Source of the DNA: Cutibacterium acnes
GTDB taxonomy: Bacteria; Actinomycetota; Actinomycetes; Propionibacteriales; Propionibacteriaceae
DNA length: 64,000 nucleotides
Direction: 5' to 3'
NCBI RefSeq assembly: GCF_003030305.1
Contig: NZ_CP023676.1
Span: 1,054,001-1,118,000, forward strand
Shown here: piece by piece, positions 13,806-23,068 of the stretch
How positions within the stretch are numbered: position 1 is the stretch's first letter
Layout of the letters: each line of letters opens with the position of its first letter
Notes under the pieces: model-generated
What the model was told of the DNA's origin: nothing
Seen by the model: the letters and a program-made list of their open reading frames with translations, nothing else
The model's database searches: none
Position numbers and translations under genes: made by a program

Positions 13806-14420
13806 ATGGCCACGAAGAAGGACCGTCCCAGCAGCATCAACGTTCCCAATGCGCTGACCCTGCTGAGGGTCGTTGCGCTTCCCATCTTCGGATGGATGCT
13901 ATTAGCCCATGCTCATGAAGGTGGCTGGCGGACGGCAACGACGATCGTTTTCATGGTGGCGATCCTCACCGACTTCGTCGATGGCAAGGTTGCTCGTAAA
14001 TACAACCTCGTCACCAACTTCGGCAAGATCGGTGATTCGATTGCTGACAAAGCACTGACCGGCATGGCCTTTATCGGCCTCTCGATTATCGGCGAACTCC
14101 CGTGGTGGATGACGATTATCATCCTGTTGCGTGAATGGGGCATCACCGTCATGCGAATGAAGATGCTCAAGTACAAGGTGATGGCGGCTAACAAGGGCGG
14201 CAAACTGAAAACGGCCATGCAGTCGCTGGCGATTACGCTGTTCTGCCTGGGCTTGTGGCGCATGCCTACTTTTATCTACGTCATCGCCTGGGCGGTCATG
14301 ATCATTGCCTTCGTCCTCACAGTGATTACCGGCCTGGTGTACATCCGCGACGCCATTCTCATTCGTAACCGCGCAAAGATGACCGAGTCCAGGCCGGCCC
14401 GGAAGCGCACGCTCAAATGA
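13806..14420 (+). CDS. pgsA: CDP-diacylglycerol-glycerol-3-phosphate 3-phosphatidyltransferase
   Basis: 204 residues, an integral membrane enzyme with about five hydrophobic helices. The CDP-alcohol phosphatidyltransferase motif D-x2-DG-x2-AR-x8-G-x3-D-x3-D is complete: Asp56, Asp59-Gly60, Ala63-Arg64, Gly73, Asp77, Asp81. It makes phosphatidylglycerophosphate, the precursor of phosphatidylglycerol and cardiolipin. A CATACT element ends five bases before the ATG, so the message may be leaderless. Its stop overlaps the cinA start by four bases. Confidence 0.92.
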   Translation: MATKKDRPSSINVPNALTLLRVVALPIFGWMLLAHAHEGGWRTATTIVFMVAILTDFVDGKVARKYNLVTNFGKIGDSIADKALTGMAFIGLSIIGELPWWMTIIILLREWGITVMRMKMLKYKVMAANKGGKLKTAMQSLAITLFCLGLWRMPTFIYVIAWAVMIIAFVLTVITGLVYIRDAILIRNRAKMTESRPARKRTLK

Positions 14421-14902
14421 CTGGCGATGAAGGAGCCCGTCGGCTCATTGCGGTGCTGTCTGAGCATGGACTGACGGCCGCAACCTGCGAATCTCTAACG
14501 GCTGGTCTTGTCGCCGCGACGATTACCACCGTTCCGGGGGCATCAACAGTGTTTCGTGGCGGCCTGGTCACCTATGCCAGCGAGCTTAAATCGACCCTGG
14601 CAAGGGTCGACGCACAGTGGATAGCGGAGAACGGCGTGATCAACTCCATTACTGCCGCCCAGATGGCCATGGGGTGTCGCAAGGTTTGCGACGCTGATCT
14701 CGGGATGGCATGTACCGGAGTTGCTGGGCCTGATCCCCAGGACGGCGAACAGGCTGGGACCGTGTTTATAGCGGTGGTCTACCGCGGGGCCCCGGTCGTT
14801 AAACGTCTCCAACTTGAGGGTTCGCGCGAGGAGATTCGGTGCGGCACAGTGGAGCGTCTCCTCGATTTGGGATGTGAGGTTGTTCTCGGTTCGGAAGGCT
14901 GA
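14417..14902 (+). CDS. cinA: CinA C-terminal-domain protein (nicotinamide-nucleotide amidase)
   Basis: 161 residues corresponding only to the C-terminal amidase domain of CinA/PncC; the N-terminal domain of the long form is absent. Motifs visible are TAATCESLTAGLVAATITTVPGAS at residues 20-43 and GMACTGVAGPDPQ near residue 97. The family deamidates NMN to nicotinate mononucleotide in pyridine nucleotide recycling. It is coupled to pgsA by an ATGA overlap, and clgR follows after about 100 bases, the usual actinobacterial order. Confidence 0.88.
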   Translation: MTGDEGARRLIAVLSEHGLTAATCESLTAGLVAATITTVPGASTVFRGGLVTYASELKSTLARVDAQWIAENGVINSITAAQMAMGCRKVCDADLGMACTGVAGPDPQDGEQAGTVFIAVVYRGAPVVKRLQLEGSREEIRCGTVERLLDLGCEVVLGSEG

Positions 14903-15003
14903 GGACGCGCATCTCAAGCAAGAAGTGAAAAATTCCGCGGTGTGGGGAATGTTTCATGAAGGCGATGCGTTGTCATGGATGAACCACCTGGGAGGAGATA
15001 CCC

Positions 15004-15279
15004 ATGAAATCAACTCTGTTGCGTGAAATGCTCGGCGAGTCTCTGCGGGAGCAGAGGTTCGCACAGGGGCGAACCTTGCGTGAGGTGTCTTCTGCCGCAC
15101 GCGTGTCCCTTGGATACCTGTCGGAGGTGGAGCGAGGCCAGAAAGAAGCTTCTAGCGAGCTTATCTCGGCCATCTGCACTGCTCTGGATCTTCCCCAGTC
15201 CGATCTCATGCGCATTGTCAGTGACAAGATGCTCAAGAACGAAGACGCCCCGGAACACCGCATCACTGTTGCGGCTTGA
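15004..15279 (+). CDS. clgR: ClgR-type XRE family transcription regulator
   Basis: 91 residues with one helix-turn-helix: [37 protein letters not shown] spans about residues 13-49. The ATG at 15004 follows GGAGGAG (14991-14997). Location straight after cinA and the short single-domain form match ClgR, which in related bacteria activates clp protease genes and is itself degraded by Clp. Whether it ends in a Clp-recognised tail (here ...ITVAA) is plausible, since a C-terminal AA is a common degron, but that is inference. It converges on the DeoR gene. Confidence 0.85.
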   Translation: MKSTLLREMLGESLREQRFAQGRTLREVSSAARVSLGYLSEVERGQKEASSELISAICTALDLPQSDLMRIVSDKMLKNEDAPEHRITVAA

Positions 15280-15297
15280 ACGTACCAAGCTTGTCAG

Positions 15298-15321
15298 GTT
15301 CCCGGTCCCGGGACCGGGAAC
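15298..15321. terminator. Perfect 24-base palindrome between convergent clgR and deoR
   Basis: GTTCCCGGTCCC followed directly by its exact reverse complement. It lies 19 bases after the clgR stop and about 60 bases after the end of the DeoR gene on the other strand. It probably folds as a shared terminator hairpin, although there is no long T run on either side. Confidence 0.6.
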
Positions 15322-15380
15322 GTCTACATTTAGGACGAGACAGCGGATAGTTAGCGCGCTAGCGGGTGGCCGAGGGACCG

Positions 15381-16184
15381 TCAGTCGATGGGCGCGTGGA
15401 CGATTCGAATCGCGATACCCAGTGCGCGCAGCCGGGCTAGTTCTTCGGGGTCAGCAGAGTCGTCTGTAATGAGGAGGTCGACGTCCTTGGCCTCAGCCAG
15501 TTTGGCGAGGGTTACTCGACCGATTTTCGACCCATCGACAGCCGCAATAATGTGTGCTGCCCGTTTGATCATGGTGTGGTTAGTAGCTGCCTCGATACCG
15601 TCATGAGTCGTCAGACCACCCTCGGCGCTCATGCCGTCGCAGCCGACGATGGCTGTTCCGACATTGACCTGTTTGAAGGTGGATTCGGCCAAGGAACCGA
15701 CGAGCTCGAGGGAAGATGGTCGCAGAACCCCACCAGTAATCAGGACCCTCTGCTGGCCCTGACTAGCAGCTTCGAGGGCAATGCTGACGGAGTTTGTAAT
15801 GAGGGTCAGGTCGTGGCGATGATGCAGGGCCCGGACGATTTCGGTTGTCGTGGTTCCGCCGGTCAGACCAATAGCGTGACGTCCGATCGGCAGCTCGGAA
15901 GCTACGGCGTGGGCAATGGCTTCTTTGGCACGACGACGGCGACCGTCCCGTAGATTGACGGGTAGTTCGGCGCCAGTTCCGGCGCGACGCGCAGTTCCGT
16001 GTGAACGAATAAGCAAGCCTTGCTCGGCCAAGGAGACGACATCACGCCGGATCGTGGCCGCACTGGCCCCCAAGGCTGATGCCATGTCGCGGAGGGGAAC
16101 CTCGTCGCGATCCCGTAGCATAGCCAAAATGGCGACCATACGATCATTGCGGCGAGAAGACGTCGAATGGGCGTCCGATGGCAT
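15381..16184 (-). CDS. DeoR family transcription regulator
   Basis: 267 residues, the usual DeoR length. The N-terminal helix-turn-helix VPLRDMASALGASAATIRRD with the recognition helix ending in TIRRDV lies at about residues 29-50. The sugar-phosphate sensor domain starts with HAIGLTGGTTTTEIVRAL near residue 97 and includes a GCDGMSAEGGLTT loop. Such proteins usually repress genes for sugar or nucleoside use. A strong GGGAGGGG ribosome binding site precedes the ATG at 16184. No metabolic gene is adjacent, so its target may lie elsewhere or be its own promoter. Confidence 0.85.
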   Translation of the reverse strand: MPSDAHSTSSRRNDRMVAILAMLRDRDEVPLRDMASALGASAATIRRDVVSLAEQGLLIRSHGTARRAGTGAELPVNLRDGRRRRAKEAIAHAVASELPIGRHAIGLTGGTTTTEIVRALHHRHDLTLITNSVSIALEAASQGQQRVLITGGVLRPSSLELVGSLAESTFKQVNVGTAIVGCDGMSAEGGLTTHDGIEAATNHTMIKRAAHIIAAVDGSKIGRVTLAKLAEAKDVDLLITDDSADPEELARLRALGIAIRIVHAPID

Positions 16185-16534
16185 TGTCCCCTCCCAGTTC
16201 GCCTGACGGGCTTGCGTGACATTGTGAGCGTTTCTGTGCTGATCCTACCGTGCTGGTAGCAGTGATGGGAGCAAGGGTGCAGCATAGTTGACATCGTTTG
16301 TGGCCCCCCATCACGTGATGCTCGACAATGGAAGCGTGATACGACAGGTATGCCGTGTCGTAGTCTGTTGCGCCGATTCCCCGGTGTCTCGATCAGGTAG
16401 GGCCACACCGGTGAGCACAGTAACGGCGTTTCTTGACGATCACTATTGCCCCTTAGTTGCTCGTGACGGCTCTGGGAGTACATGCGGTTGGGATGGGCAG
16501 GGCTCGGTTGTGCGGGAGCGCATAGGCTTGGACT
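16185..16534. other. 350-base gap between the deoR and DUF3046 genes
   Basis: No supported gene. It holds divergent promoters, a 12-base perfect palindrome CATCACGTGATG (16309-16320) and an inverted repeat TACGACA / TGTCGTA (16340-16346 and 16356-16362). Both look like possible binding sites; neither matches a site I can name. Confidence 0.5.
16523..16528 (+). promoter_or_regulatory. -10 box of the DUF3046 gene (leaderless)
   Basis: TAGGCT with six bases to the ATG at 16535 and no ribosome binding site. Confidence 0.5.
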
Positions 16535-16729
16535 ATGACAGAGACCCAATTGTGGACGCGGTTAGCCGAGGCGCTTGGCGACGACTACTGCCGCATCTGG
16601 GCTGCGCAGCAGGCGGTTCCGGGTCTTGACTCGCGGACCGTACAGGAAGCGTTGGCCGATGGAGTCGACGCTAAGATGATCTGGCGGGCGTGTTGGAAAA
16701 CCTTAGAGCTGTCCGATTCCTTGCGGTGA
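16535..16729 (+). CDS. DUF3046 small protein
   Basis: 64 residues, acidic and tryptophan-containing, beginning MTETQLWTRLAEALGDDYCR. It matches the actinobacterial DUF3046 family, which is regularly found just upstream of recA (as Rv2738c in Mycobacterium tuberculosis). The function is unknown. A -10 box six bases before the ATG points to a leaderless message. recA starts about 310 bases downstream with its own upstream region. Confidence 0.82.
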   Translation: MTETQLWTRLAEALGDDYCRIWAAQQAVPGLDSRTVQEALADGVDAKMIWRACWKTLELSDSLR

Positions 16730-17039
16730 TCTGGAGGTGTAGCGGTCAGCGACGGTGACATGGTTGCGGAGCCGAACAGCAGCGGAACAAAACCGGAACA
16801 TGGCGTGCTCGATAGTCGTCGGTGGTATTTGGCAGGGTTGTCCACAGCTGAGCGGACGGGCACGTTGGCAAGTTATCCACAGGTACAAAATTGCCTGACG
16901 AATTGTCCGACTCCGCTCCTACAGTTTGGGTGATGGCTCAGGGAGCTCGGTGGGGTTCTCTCATCGCCACATATGATCAACGTCGCGGCGGTGCCGCGCG
17001 TCAAATGGGGCGGGAGACCGCCTTCGAGGAAGGAACGAC
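16730..17039 (+). promoter_or_regulatory. recA upstream region (310 bases)
   Basis: No gene is supported. I looked for the actinobacterial SOS box GAAC-N4-GTTC and did not find one. The recA ribosome binding site is GAGGAAGGA just before 17040. Confidence 0.4.
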
Positions 17040-18086
17040 ATGGCAGCGACCGCTGACCGCGAAAAGGCCCTTGCCACGGCCTTGCAGCAGATCGAGAAGC
17101 AGCACGGCAAGGGCTCTATCATGCGCCTTGGCGAGCAGGAGACCGTTAAGATCGCCGCTATCCCCACGGGCTCGGTGGCCCTCGACGTCGCGTTGGGTGT
17201 CGGAGGCCTCCCACGTGGCAGAATCGTGGAGATCTATGGTCCCGAATCCTCCGGCAAGACGACGGTGGCTTTGCACGCAATCGCTAATGCCCAGGCTGAA
17301 GGCGGCATCTGTGCCTTTATTGACGCCGAGCACGCTCTCGACCCGGAATACGCACGCAAACTCGGGGTCGATACAGATTCCCTGCTGGTGAGCCAGCCTG
17401 ACAATGGTGAGCAGGCTCTCGAGATTGCTGACACCCTCGTCCGCTCGGGTGCCTTGGAGCTCATCGTTGTTGACTCGGTGGCCGCTCTGACCCCGAAGGC
17501 TGAGATCGAGGGCGAGATGGGTGATTCCCATGTTGGTTTGCAGGCCCGCCTTATGAGCCAGGCCCTGCGCAAGATGACCGGTGCGTTGAATGCGGCCGGT
17601 ACCACTGCCATCTTCATTAATCAGCTGCGCGAGAAGATCGGTGTCATGTTTGGCTCCCCGGAGACAACGACAGGTGGTCGCGCCCTCAAGTTCTACTCGT
17701 CCGTGCGCCTCGACGTGCGGCGTGTCGAAACTCTTAAAGACGGATCAGAGATGGTCGGTAACCGCACTCGTGTCAAGGTTGCCAAGAACAAGGTCGCCCC
17801 ACCTTTTAAGCAGGCAGAGTTTGACATCCTTTACGGACAGGGCATTTCTCGCGAGGGAAGCCTCATCGACATGGGCGTAGATTGCGGCATCATCACCAAA
17901 TCCGGTTCGTGGTTCAGCTACAACAATGAGCAGTTGGGTCAGGGTAAGGAGAACGTCCGAAAGTTCCTCAGAGGTAACCCGGATGTTGCCAATGAGATTG
18001 AGGACAAGATCCTGACTCACCTTGGCCTGCGCGAAGCCGAGGTCCCTGAAGGTGTCGATCCCCGAACTGGCGAGGTGGAATTCTGA
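17040..18086 (+). CDS. recA: RecA recombinase
   Basis: 348 residues, full length and with no intein. Walker [10 protein letters not shown] is at residues 67-75, the [15 protein letters not shown] Walker B region is near residue 140, and the loop [15 protein letters not shown] is near residue 198. It catalyses homologous strand exchange and normally also triggers LexA self-cleavage. The LexA homologue in this window appears unable to self-cleave, so the SOS role here is uncertain. recX follows within 30 bases. Confidence 0.98.
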   Translation: MAATADREKALATALQQIEKQHGKGSIMRLGEQETVKIAAIPTGSVALDVALGVGGLPRGRIVEIYGPESSGKTTVALHAIANAQAEGGICAFIDAEHALDPEYARKLGVDTDSLLVSQPDNGEQALEIADTLVRSGALELIVVDSVAALTPKAEIEGEMGDSHVGLQARLMSQALRKMTGALNAAGTTAIFINQLREKIGVMFGSPETTTGGRALKFYSSVRLDVRRVETLKDGSEMVGNRTRVKVAKNKVAPPFKQAEFDILYGQGISREGSLIDMGVDCGIITKSGSWFSYNNEQLGQGKENVRKFLRGNPDVANEIEDKILTHLGLREAEVPEGVDPRTGEVEF

Positions 18087-18115
18087 GTCGCCGACGCCAG
18101 GATCTGCAGCCAGAA

Positions 18116-18631
18116 TTGACTGATGACCAGTGGTATGAGGAAGCTCGGGAGATCTGCCTCAAGCGACTGGATCGTCGGGCTAATACCCGCGGTGAGCTCG
18201 CGGATATCCTCGATTCCAAAGGGGTGCCCGAACCTGTGCGTGAGGCGGTCCTCGATCGCCTCACTGAGGTGGGGCTTATTGACGACGCTGACTTTGCGAA
18301 CCGCTGGACGGCATCTCGACATGGGATGAGAGGATTATCACGTAGAGCCGTGGCTGCCGAGCTGTCTCGTAAGGGGGTCGACTCTCACATCATCGAGGAT
18401 GCGACGTCTCAGATCACCGACGCTGACGAACTCGATGCCGCCACGGAACTGGCGATAACCAAACTGCGTGCAGGACGCGGAATTGAAGAAGCTCGGCTGA
18501 CTCGACGAGTCCTTGGGACGCTGGCCCGTAAAGGGTACGGTCCCCATATTGCGTGGGCTGCCATTTGTGCGGCACGTGATGAGCTCGGTGAGGAGCCCCC
18601 CGAGGTTCCGACGACTGGGCTGTTCGACTAA
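18116..18631 (+). CDS. recX: RecX, regulator of RecA
   Basis: 171 residues, typical of RecX, made of repeated three-helix units: ARNICLKRLDRRANTR-like first repeat (EAREICLKRLDRRANTRGEL), VREAVLDRLTEVGLIDDADFANRWT and RGLSRRAVAAELSRKGVD. It restrains RecA filament growth. The TTG at 18116 is used here, but it has no good ribosome binding site; the frame is open back into the recA stop, so a start nearer 18083 coupled to recA is possible. Confidence 0.9.
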   Translation: MTDDQWYEEAREICLKRLDRRANTRGELADILDSKGVPEPVREAVLDRLTEVGLIDDADFANRWTASRHGMRGLSRRAVAAELSRKGVDSHIIEDATSQITDADELDAATELAITKLRAGRGIEEARLTRRVLGTLARKGYGPHIAWAAICAARDELGEEPPEVPTTGLFD

Positions 18632-18734
18632 AGTCATATCGTTTACCGCTTGCCTCGTGTCTGACGGTCCTCGTACCGGGCACGATGAGGGCGACGATGC
18701 AGATCCGAGTCAGGATGTGAGAGAGGACAGGGCC

Positions 18735-20363
18735 ATGCTCATCGCACTCATCGCAGTATCGGTGCTCGCAGTAGCAGCTATTATCGGCTCGCTGGCAGAC
18801 CGTCGAGCCATTGGCAGGAGGGCGGAGCGAGCGGAGTCAGAGCGCGACGTCAAGGCCTTGGAACTCTCCCGAAGTCAAGAACGGTTGTCCCGGGCAAGTC
18901 AAGATCTCGCCGATAGCCGCAAGGATGTCGCTAAGGCTCGAGCGGAGCTTGAGTCCAGCCGCACCCGGGCCTCCGATGAAGCTCGCCGTGCCGACAATGC
19001 TGATCAAGCCCGGCGTAGCGCCGAGGCTCTCTTAGAGATTAATCGTCGCTCCGTTGAAGAACTGACCGAACGCGATCACCGGCTGCAAGAAGCTCGCCGC
19101 CATCTCGAAGAGGGGCTCGACAAGATCGAGCAGGACCGGTTGGAGCTAGCCGAACGTAGTTCACAACTTGATGAGCGTGATGCCGAGCTTGATCGACGTC
19201 ATGGTCAGATCGTTACCGAATTGGAACGGGTCGCCGGGATGTCCCTCGATGAGGCCCGCGATGAGCTCGTTGAGCATCTGGGACGGGAGGCTCGCGTCTT
19301 CGCCGAAAACAGTGCCCGTGCCATCGTCACCGAGGCGACGGCGTCGGCTGAGGCTAAGGCTCGCCATATCGTGGCGGAGGTTATCCAGCGGTGTTCCTCC
19401 GAGATGGTTGCTGACACCGTCGTCAGTGTCGTGCCGTTGCCTAGCAACGAGATGAAAGGCCGAGTCATTGGTCGAGAGGGTCGCAATATTCGCACCTTTG
19501 AGCAAGTCACTGGTGTGACCGTCATCATTGATGACACCCCGGAGATCGTGCTATTGAGTTGCTTCGATCCAATGCGCCGTGAGGTGGCTCGGCAGGCTCT
19601 CACCGATTTGGTCGAGGACGGGCGAATTCACCCCATCAGTATCGAAAGAGCCCATCAACGAGCGGTCGACCGCATCGAGGACATGTGCCTGGATGCTGCC
19701 GCTGACGCTCTGTCGAGGGCGGGAATTGACGATATTGACGACCGTCTGCTGCCGATCCTCGGCTCATTGAGATTCCGAACCTCCTATGGTCAGCAGGTGC
19801 TAGATCACTGCGTTGAGTGCGCTCGGCTGGCAGCCAACCTGGCTGCCGAAATTGGGGCTGATATCGAGATCTGTCGTCGGGCTGCGTTTTTACACGACCT
19901 CGGCAAATCCCTCACTCCAGGTGTCGAGGGAAGTAGTCATGCTGCTATTGGTGCCGAGCTAGCACGTCGTTATGGTGAATCGGAGGAGGTTATTCACGCT
20001 ATCGCCGCTCATCACGACGAGATTGATCCGGTGAGTGTCACTGACTTCATCGTCAAGGCCGCGGATGCTATCTCTGCTGCTCGGCCTGGGGCTCGACGTG
20101 AGTCCCTCGAAGCCCACGTTCGGCGGATGGACACCATCGAAGAGATAGCTACCAGCTTTCCCGGGGTCGTGCGCGCGTTTGCGCTGCAAGCAGGGCGTGA
20201 GATGCAGATTCTTGTCGACCCGGGCGCCGTCGACGATCACCAAGCCTCGCGCCTTGCCCGCCAGATCGCCCTTGCAATAGGGGAGCAGGTCACTGTTCCC
20301 GGACGGACCCGGGTTACTGTGATCCGTTCGTTCCAGGCAATAGAGACCGTCGGGGACGCGTGA
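18735..20363 (+). CDS. rny: Ribonuclease Y
   Basis: 542 residues from the ATG at 18735 (GAGAGGAC upstream). The order is an N-terminal membrane helix (residues 1-20), a long charged coiled coil (about 25-175), a KH RNA-binding domain with VIGREGRNIRTFEQVTG near residue 242, and an HD domain with HDLGKS near residue 387. This is the standard layout of RNase Y, a membrane-tethered endoribonuclease that starts mRNA decay. Many actinobacteria rely on RNase E and RNase J instead, so its place in the recA cluster is notable. Confidence 0.9.
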   Translation: MLIALIAVSVLAVAAIIGSLADRRAIGRRAERAESERDVKALELSRSQERLSRASQDLADSRKDVAKARAELESSRTRASDEARRADNADQARRSAEALLEINRRSVEELTERDHRLQEARRHLEEGLDKIEQDRLELAERSSQLDERDAELDRRHGQIVTELERVAGMSLDEARDELVEHLGREARVFAENSARAIVTEATASAEAKARHIVAEVIQRCSSEMVADTVVSVVPLPSNEMKGRVIGREGRNIRTFEQVTGVTVIIDDTPEIVLLSCFDPMRREVARQALTDLVEDGRIHPISIERAHQRAVDRIEDMCLDAAADALSRAGIDDIDDRLLPILGSLRFRTSYGQQVLDHCVECARLAANLAAEIGADIEICRRAAFLHDLGKSLTPGVEGSSHAAIGAELARRYGESEEVIHAIAAHHDEIDPVSVTDFIVKAADAISAARPGARRESLEAHVRRMDTIEEIATSFPGVVRAFALQAGREMQILVDPGAVDDHQASRLARQIALAIGEQVTVPGRTRVTVIRSFQAIETVGDA

Positions 20364-20403
20364 ATCCTGCCCTCCCGTCCTTGTCCTTTCGAGCTTCCGC
20401 GGG

Positions 20404-21303
20404 TCAGGCGATGCCCCAGTGCAGTGTGACGTCATTACCGGGCTCTAGTCGAATGACGTCACCGTGGGTCGGGCCCTCATTAAATGCGTCTGGGCCGCAG
20501 GTCATTGGTTCGACGGCCAGACTGTGGCGGTCGTCTGGAGTGTAGATTTGCACCCAGCTCATCGCGGCGTCGCCCCACAATTCGTGGCTCGTTTCACCGT
20601 TGGAGACCCGGATACGCCATGCGGGCGATCCGACGGTTCCGTCGCCTTTCACGGTGTAAGCGGTATCGAAGGTGCGCTGTCCGACCGTGAGACCGTTCAG
20701 CGTGTGGATGCTATCCATCTCGCGCATCTGCATTGGTAGCAGCCGATCATCGACCTGTAACCACGAGGTAAACGGGGCGTCGACTGTCCAGTCGTCGATG
20801 GTGCCACCCAGGCAGAGATAGGGGTGTGCTGCGTATCCAAACGGCACCGCTGTCGTACCGACATTGCGCGCGGTGACTTCAACAGCTAGGCCGGCGTCGC
20901 TTAAGCGGTGGGTAAGGCGCACGCTGATGGTTCCAGGCCAACCGGGACGAGCCATGATTCGGATCGTTTGAGTCACCGATGTGTCGGTATGTTCCACTAA
21001 AGACCAGCGAGACCATGCCACTAGACCGTGAATAGCGTTGTGGCGATCGACCTCGCTCACGGCCAGCTGCTGCTCCATACCGTCGAAGGTGTAGTGACCG
21101 TCACGGATGCGGTTGGGCCAAGGAAGGAGCTGTTGGCCCTGAGATGAGGTCGGCGACTGATCAGCATCGAAGGATTTGATGACGTCTGTTCCCTCATAGT
21201 GAAGGCTGCGAAGGGTGGCGCCCTGCTCCGTGACGATGGCCTGCCAAGGGCCATGGGAGATCTCATACTGGGTGCCGGTGGGGAGTATGGCGTCATTGAT
21301 CAT
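20404..21303 (-). CDS. Aldose 1-epimerase family protein
   Basis: 299 residues of the galactose mutarotase fold. Visible family features are LLPWPNRIRDGHYTF near residue 60, the histidine in DRHNAIHGLVAW near residue 90 and the FGYAAHPYLCLGG region with the second histidine near residue 160. Members interconvert alpha and beta anomers of hexoses. TAGTCT lies six bases before the ATG at 21303 on the minus strand, with no Shine-Dalgarno, so the message is probably leaderless. It converges on rny with only 40 bases between them. Confidence 0.85.
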   Translation of the reverse strand: MINDAILPTGTQYEISHGPWQAIVTEQGATLRSLHYEGTDVIKSFDADQSPTSSQGQQLLPWPNRIRDGHYTFDGMEQQLAVSEVDRHNAIHGLVAWSRWSLVEHTDTSVTQTIRIMARPGWPGTISVRLTHRLSDAGLAVEVTARNVGTTAVPFGYAAHPYLCLGGTIDDWTVDAPFTSWLQVDDRLLPMQMREMDSIHTLNGLTVGQRTFDTAYTVKGDGTVGSPAWRIRVSNGETSHELWGDAAMSWVQIYTPDDRHSLAVEPMTCGPDAFNEGPTHGDVIRLEPGNDVTLHWGIA

Positions 21304-21309
21304 GGCGAA

Positions 21310-21315
21310 AGACTA
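21310..21315 (-). promoter_or_regulatory. -10 box of the aldose epimerase gene (leaderless)
   Basis: Minus-strand TAGTCT, six bases from the ATG at 21303. Confidence 0.5.
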
Positions 21316-21466
21316 GCGCCGTGCGCTTTGCGGGCACGAGTCTTTAAACCCCGGTGTCTACGAATTTCCGGTGGTGACGCTATTGTTCATGGCGTAACGG
21401 TGCCCAGTGAAGGGTCCGTCAGCGTCATCGGTCGCTTCGCTGTAGCGAGGAGAAAGTAGGTGCACC

Positions 21467-23008
21467 TTGTCTAGTAACGATGCTATCGAGGCCCGCCATC
21501 GTCTACGGGTTCCCTCGGCTTTTACCATCCTTTTTGTACTGACGGTGCTAGCTGTTGTCTGTACCTGGTTTATTCCGGCGGGGAGTTACTCAAAGATGAG
21601 TTACGCCGCTGGCTCTAACCAGTTGGTCATTGTGGACCCGAATGGAGCAACGACGAAGCATACCGCAACTCAGGCGACTCTCGACAAGTACGGTGTCGCA
21701 ATGAAGATCTCGGAATTTACATCGGGATCAATAACGGGATCAGTGTCAGTGCCAGGCACCTATGAGCGGGTCGCTTCTCACCCCGCAGGCATTGGGGATA
21801 TCACTAACGGGATGGTGACCGGCACGATTGAGGCCGTCGACATTATTGTCTTCATTCTCGTTTTGGGCGGACTCATTGGGGTAGTGAAGGCGAGCGGCGC
21901 ATTCGAAGCTGGCCTTGGTCGACTTACTGCGAGATCGAAGGGCAAGGAGTTTTTGCTTGTCCTCTTCGTATCTCTCTTCATGATCGTAGGTGGCACGACC
22001 TGTGGACTCGAAGAAGAAGCAGTTGCTTTCTATCCAATCTTAGCACCGGTATTTATAGTAATGGGATATGATGCTCTCGTTGTTGTGGGCTCAATTTTCC
22101 TTGCTGGATCGATTGGTACCTGCTTCTCGACTATCAATCCGTTCTCCTCTGCAATTGGTGCGAACGCCGCTGGTATCCGGCTTACTGAAGGGATGACCTG
22201 GCGCGTCATTGGACTTGTCGGAGGTGCTATTGCCGTGGTGCTCTATTTGGCGTGGTACTCAAAGAAGGTCAAGGCCAATCCTGGATTCTCCTATGCGTGG
22301 GAAGACCGAGAAGCTTTCGCAGCCCAGTGGTCGCTAGGTAATGACGGTGCTGAGATCGGTTTCGACTGGCGGCGTAAGGTTATCCTGTTCCTCTTTGCCG
22401 CAGCTTTCCCGATTATGGTCTGGGGAGTCATGGCTCGAGGCTGGTGGTTCCCAGCTATGGCTTCGTCCTTTCTTGCTATTACGATTATTATCATGCTTAT
22501 TGCCGCTACGGGGACGAACAAGCTCAGTGAGAAAGAATTGGTCGACTCCTTTAGTGCAGGGTCATCTAGCCTTGTTGCTGTCTCTCTCATTATTGGCTTG
22601 GCGCGTGGGATTAACCACATTCTCAATGAAGGATTGATTTCTGACACGTTGCTGTATGAGTCGGCAAAGGTCGTCTCTCATGTCAGCGGTCCGGTCTTTG
22701 TACTGTCCTTGCTGATCGTATTCTTTTTGCTCGGCTTCATCGTGCCGTCATCGTCAGGACTGGCAGTCTTGGCCTTGCCGATCATGGCGCCGCTAGGAGA
22801 CACCGCAGGAGTCTCGCGGGCTACTGTGCTGTGTGCGTATCAGTGGGGTCAGTACGCGATGCTCTTCTTGGCGCCTACTGGCCTGGTAATGGCAACCCTG
22901 CAGATGCTGGACATTAAGTACTCACACTGGCTGAAGTTCGTGTGGCCGTTGGTGGTGTTTGTCCTCGTCTATGGCGGGATACTGCTCGTGCTTCAGACGG
23001 TGGTGTGA
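21467..23008 (+). CDS. YfcC/DcuC-superfamily membrane carrier
   Basis: 513 residues with about twelve hydrophobic segments. It resembles the YfcC branch of the C4-dicarboxylate anaerobic carrier superfamily: N-terminal FTILFVLTVLAVVCTWFIPAGSY, the loop VGGTTCGLEEEAVAFYPIL near residue 180 and FIVPSSSGLAVLALPIMAPLGD near residue 425. Substrates of this branch are often amino acids or dicarboxylates; none can be named here. The start is TTG 21467 with GTAGG seven bases upstream. Codons end in A or T far more often than in neighbouring genes, which may indicate a different history. Confidence 0.82.
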   Translation: MSSNDAIEARHRLRVPSAFTILFVLTVLAVVCTWFIPAGSYSKMSYAAGSNQLVIVDPNGATTKHTATQATLDKYGVAMKISEFTSGSITGSVSVPGTYERVASHPAGIGDITNGMVTGTIEAVDIIVFILVLGGLIGVVKASGAFEAGLGRLTARSKGKEFLLVLFVSLFMIVGGTTCGLEEEAVAFYPILAPVFIVMGYDALVVVGSIFLAGSIGTCFSTINPFSSAIGANAAGIRLTEGMTWRVIGLVGGAIAVVLYLAWYSKKVKANPGFSYAWEDREAFAAQWSLGNDGAEIGFDWRRKVILFLFAAAFPIMVWGVMARGWWFPAMASSFLAITIIIMLIAATGTNKLSEKELVDSFSAGSSSLVAVSLIIGLARGINHILNEGLISDTLLYESAKVVSHVSGPVFVLSLLIVFFLLGFIVPSSSGLAVLALPIMAPLGDTAGVSRATVLCAYQWGQYAMLFLAPTGLVMATLQMLDIKYSHWLKFVWPLVVFVLVYGGILLVLQTVV

Positions 23009-23053
23009 TCGACACGTTCGTCAGCGAGTACACGTTGCGACGGGTATATGACG

Positions 23054-23059
23054 TAGAGT
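23054..23059 (+). promoter_or_regulatory. -10 box of miaB
   Basis: TAGAGT, nine bases from the ATG at 23069, with no ribosome binding site. Confidence 0.45.
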
Positions 23060-23068
23060 GTGTGCGCC

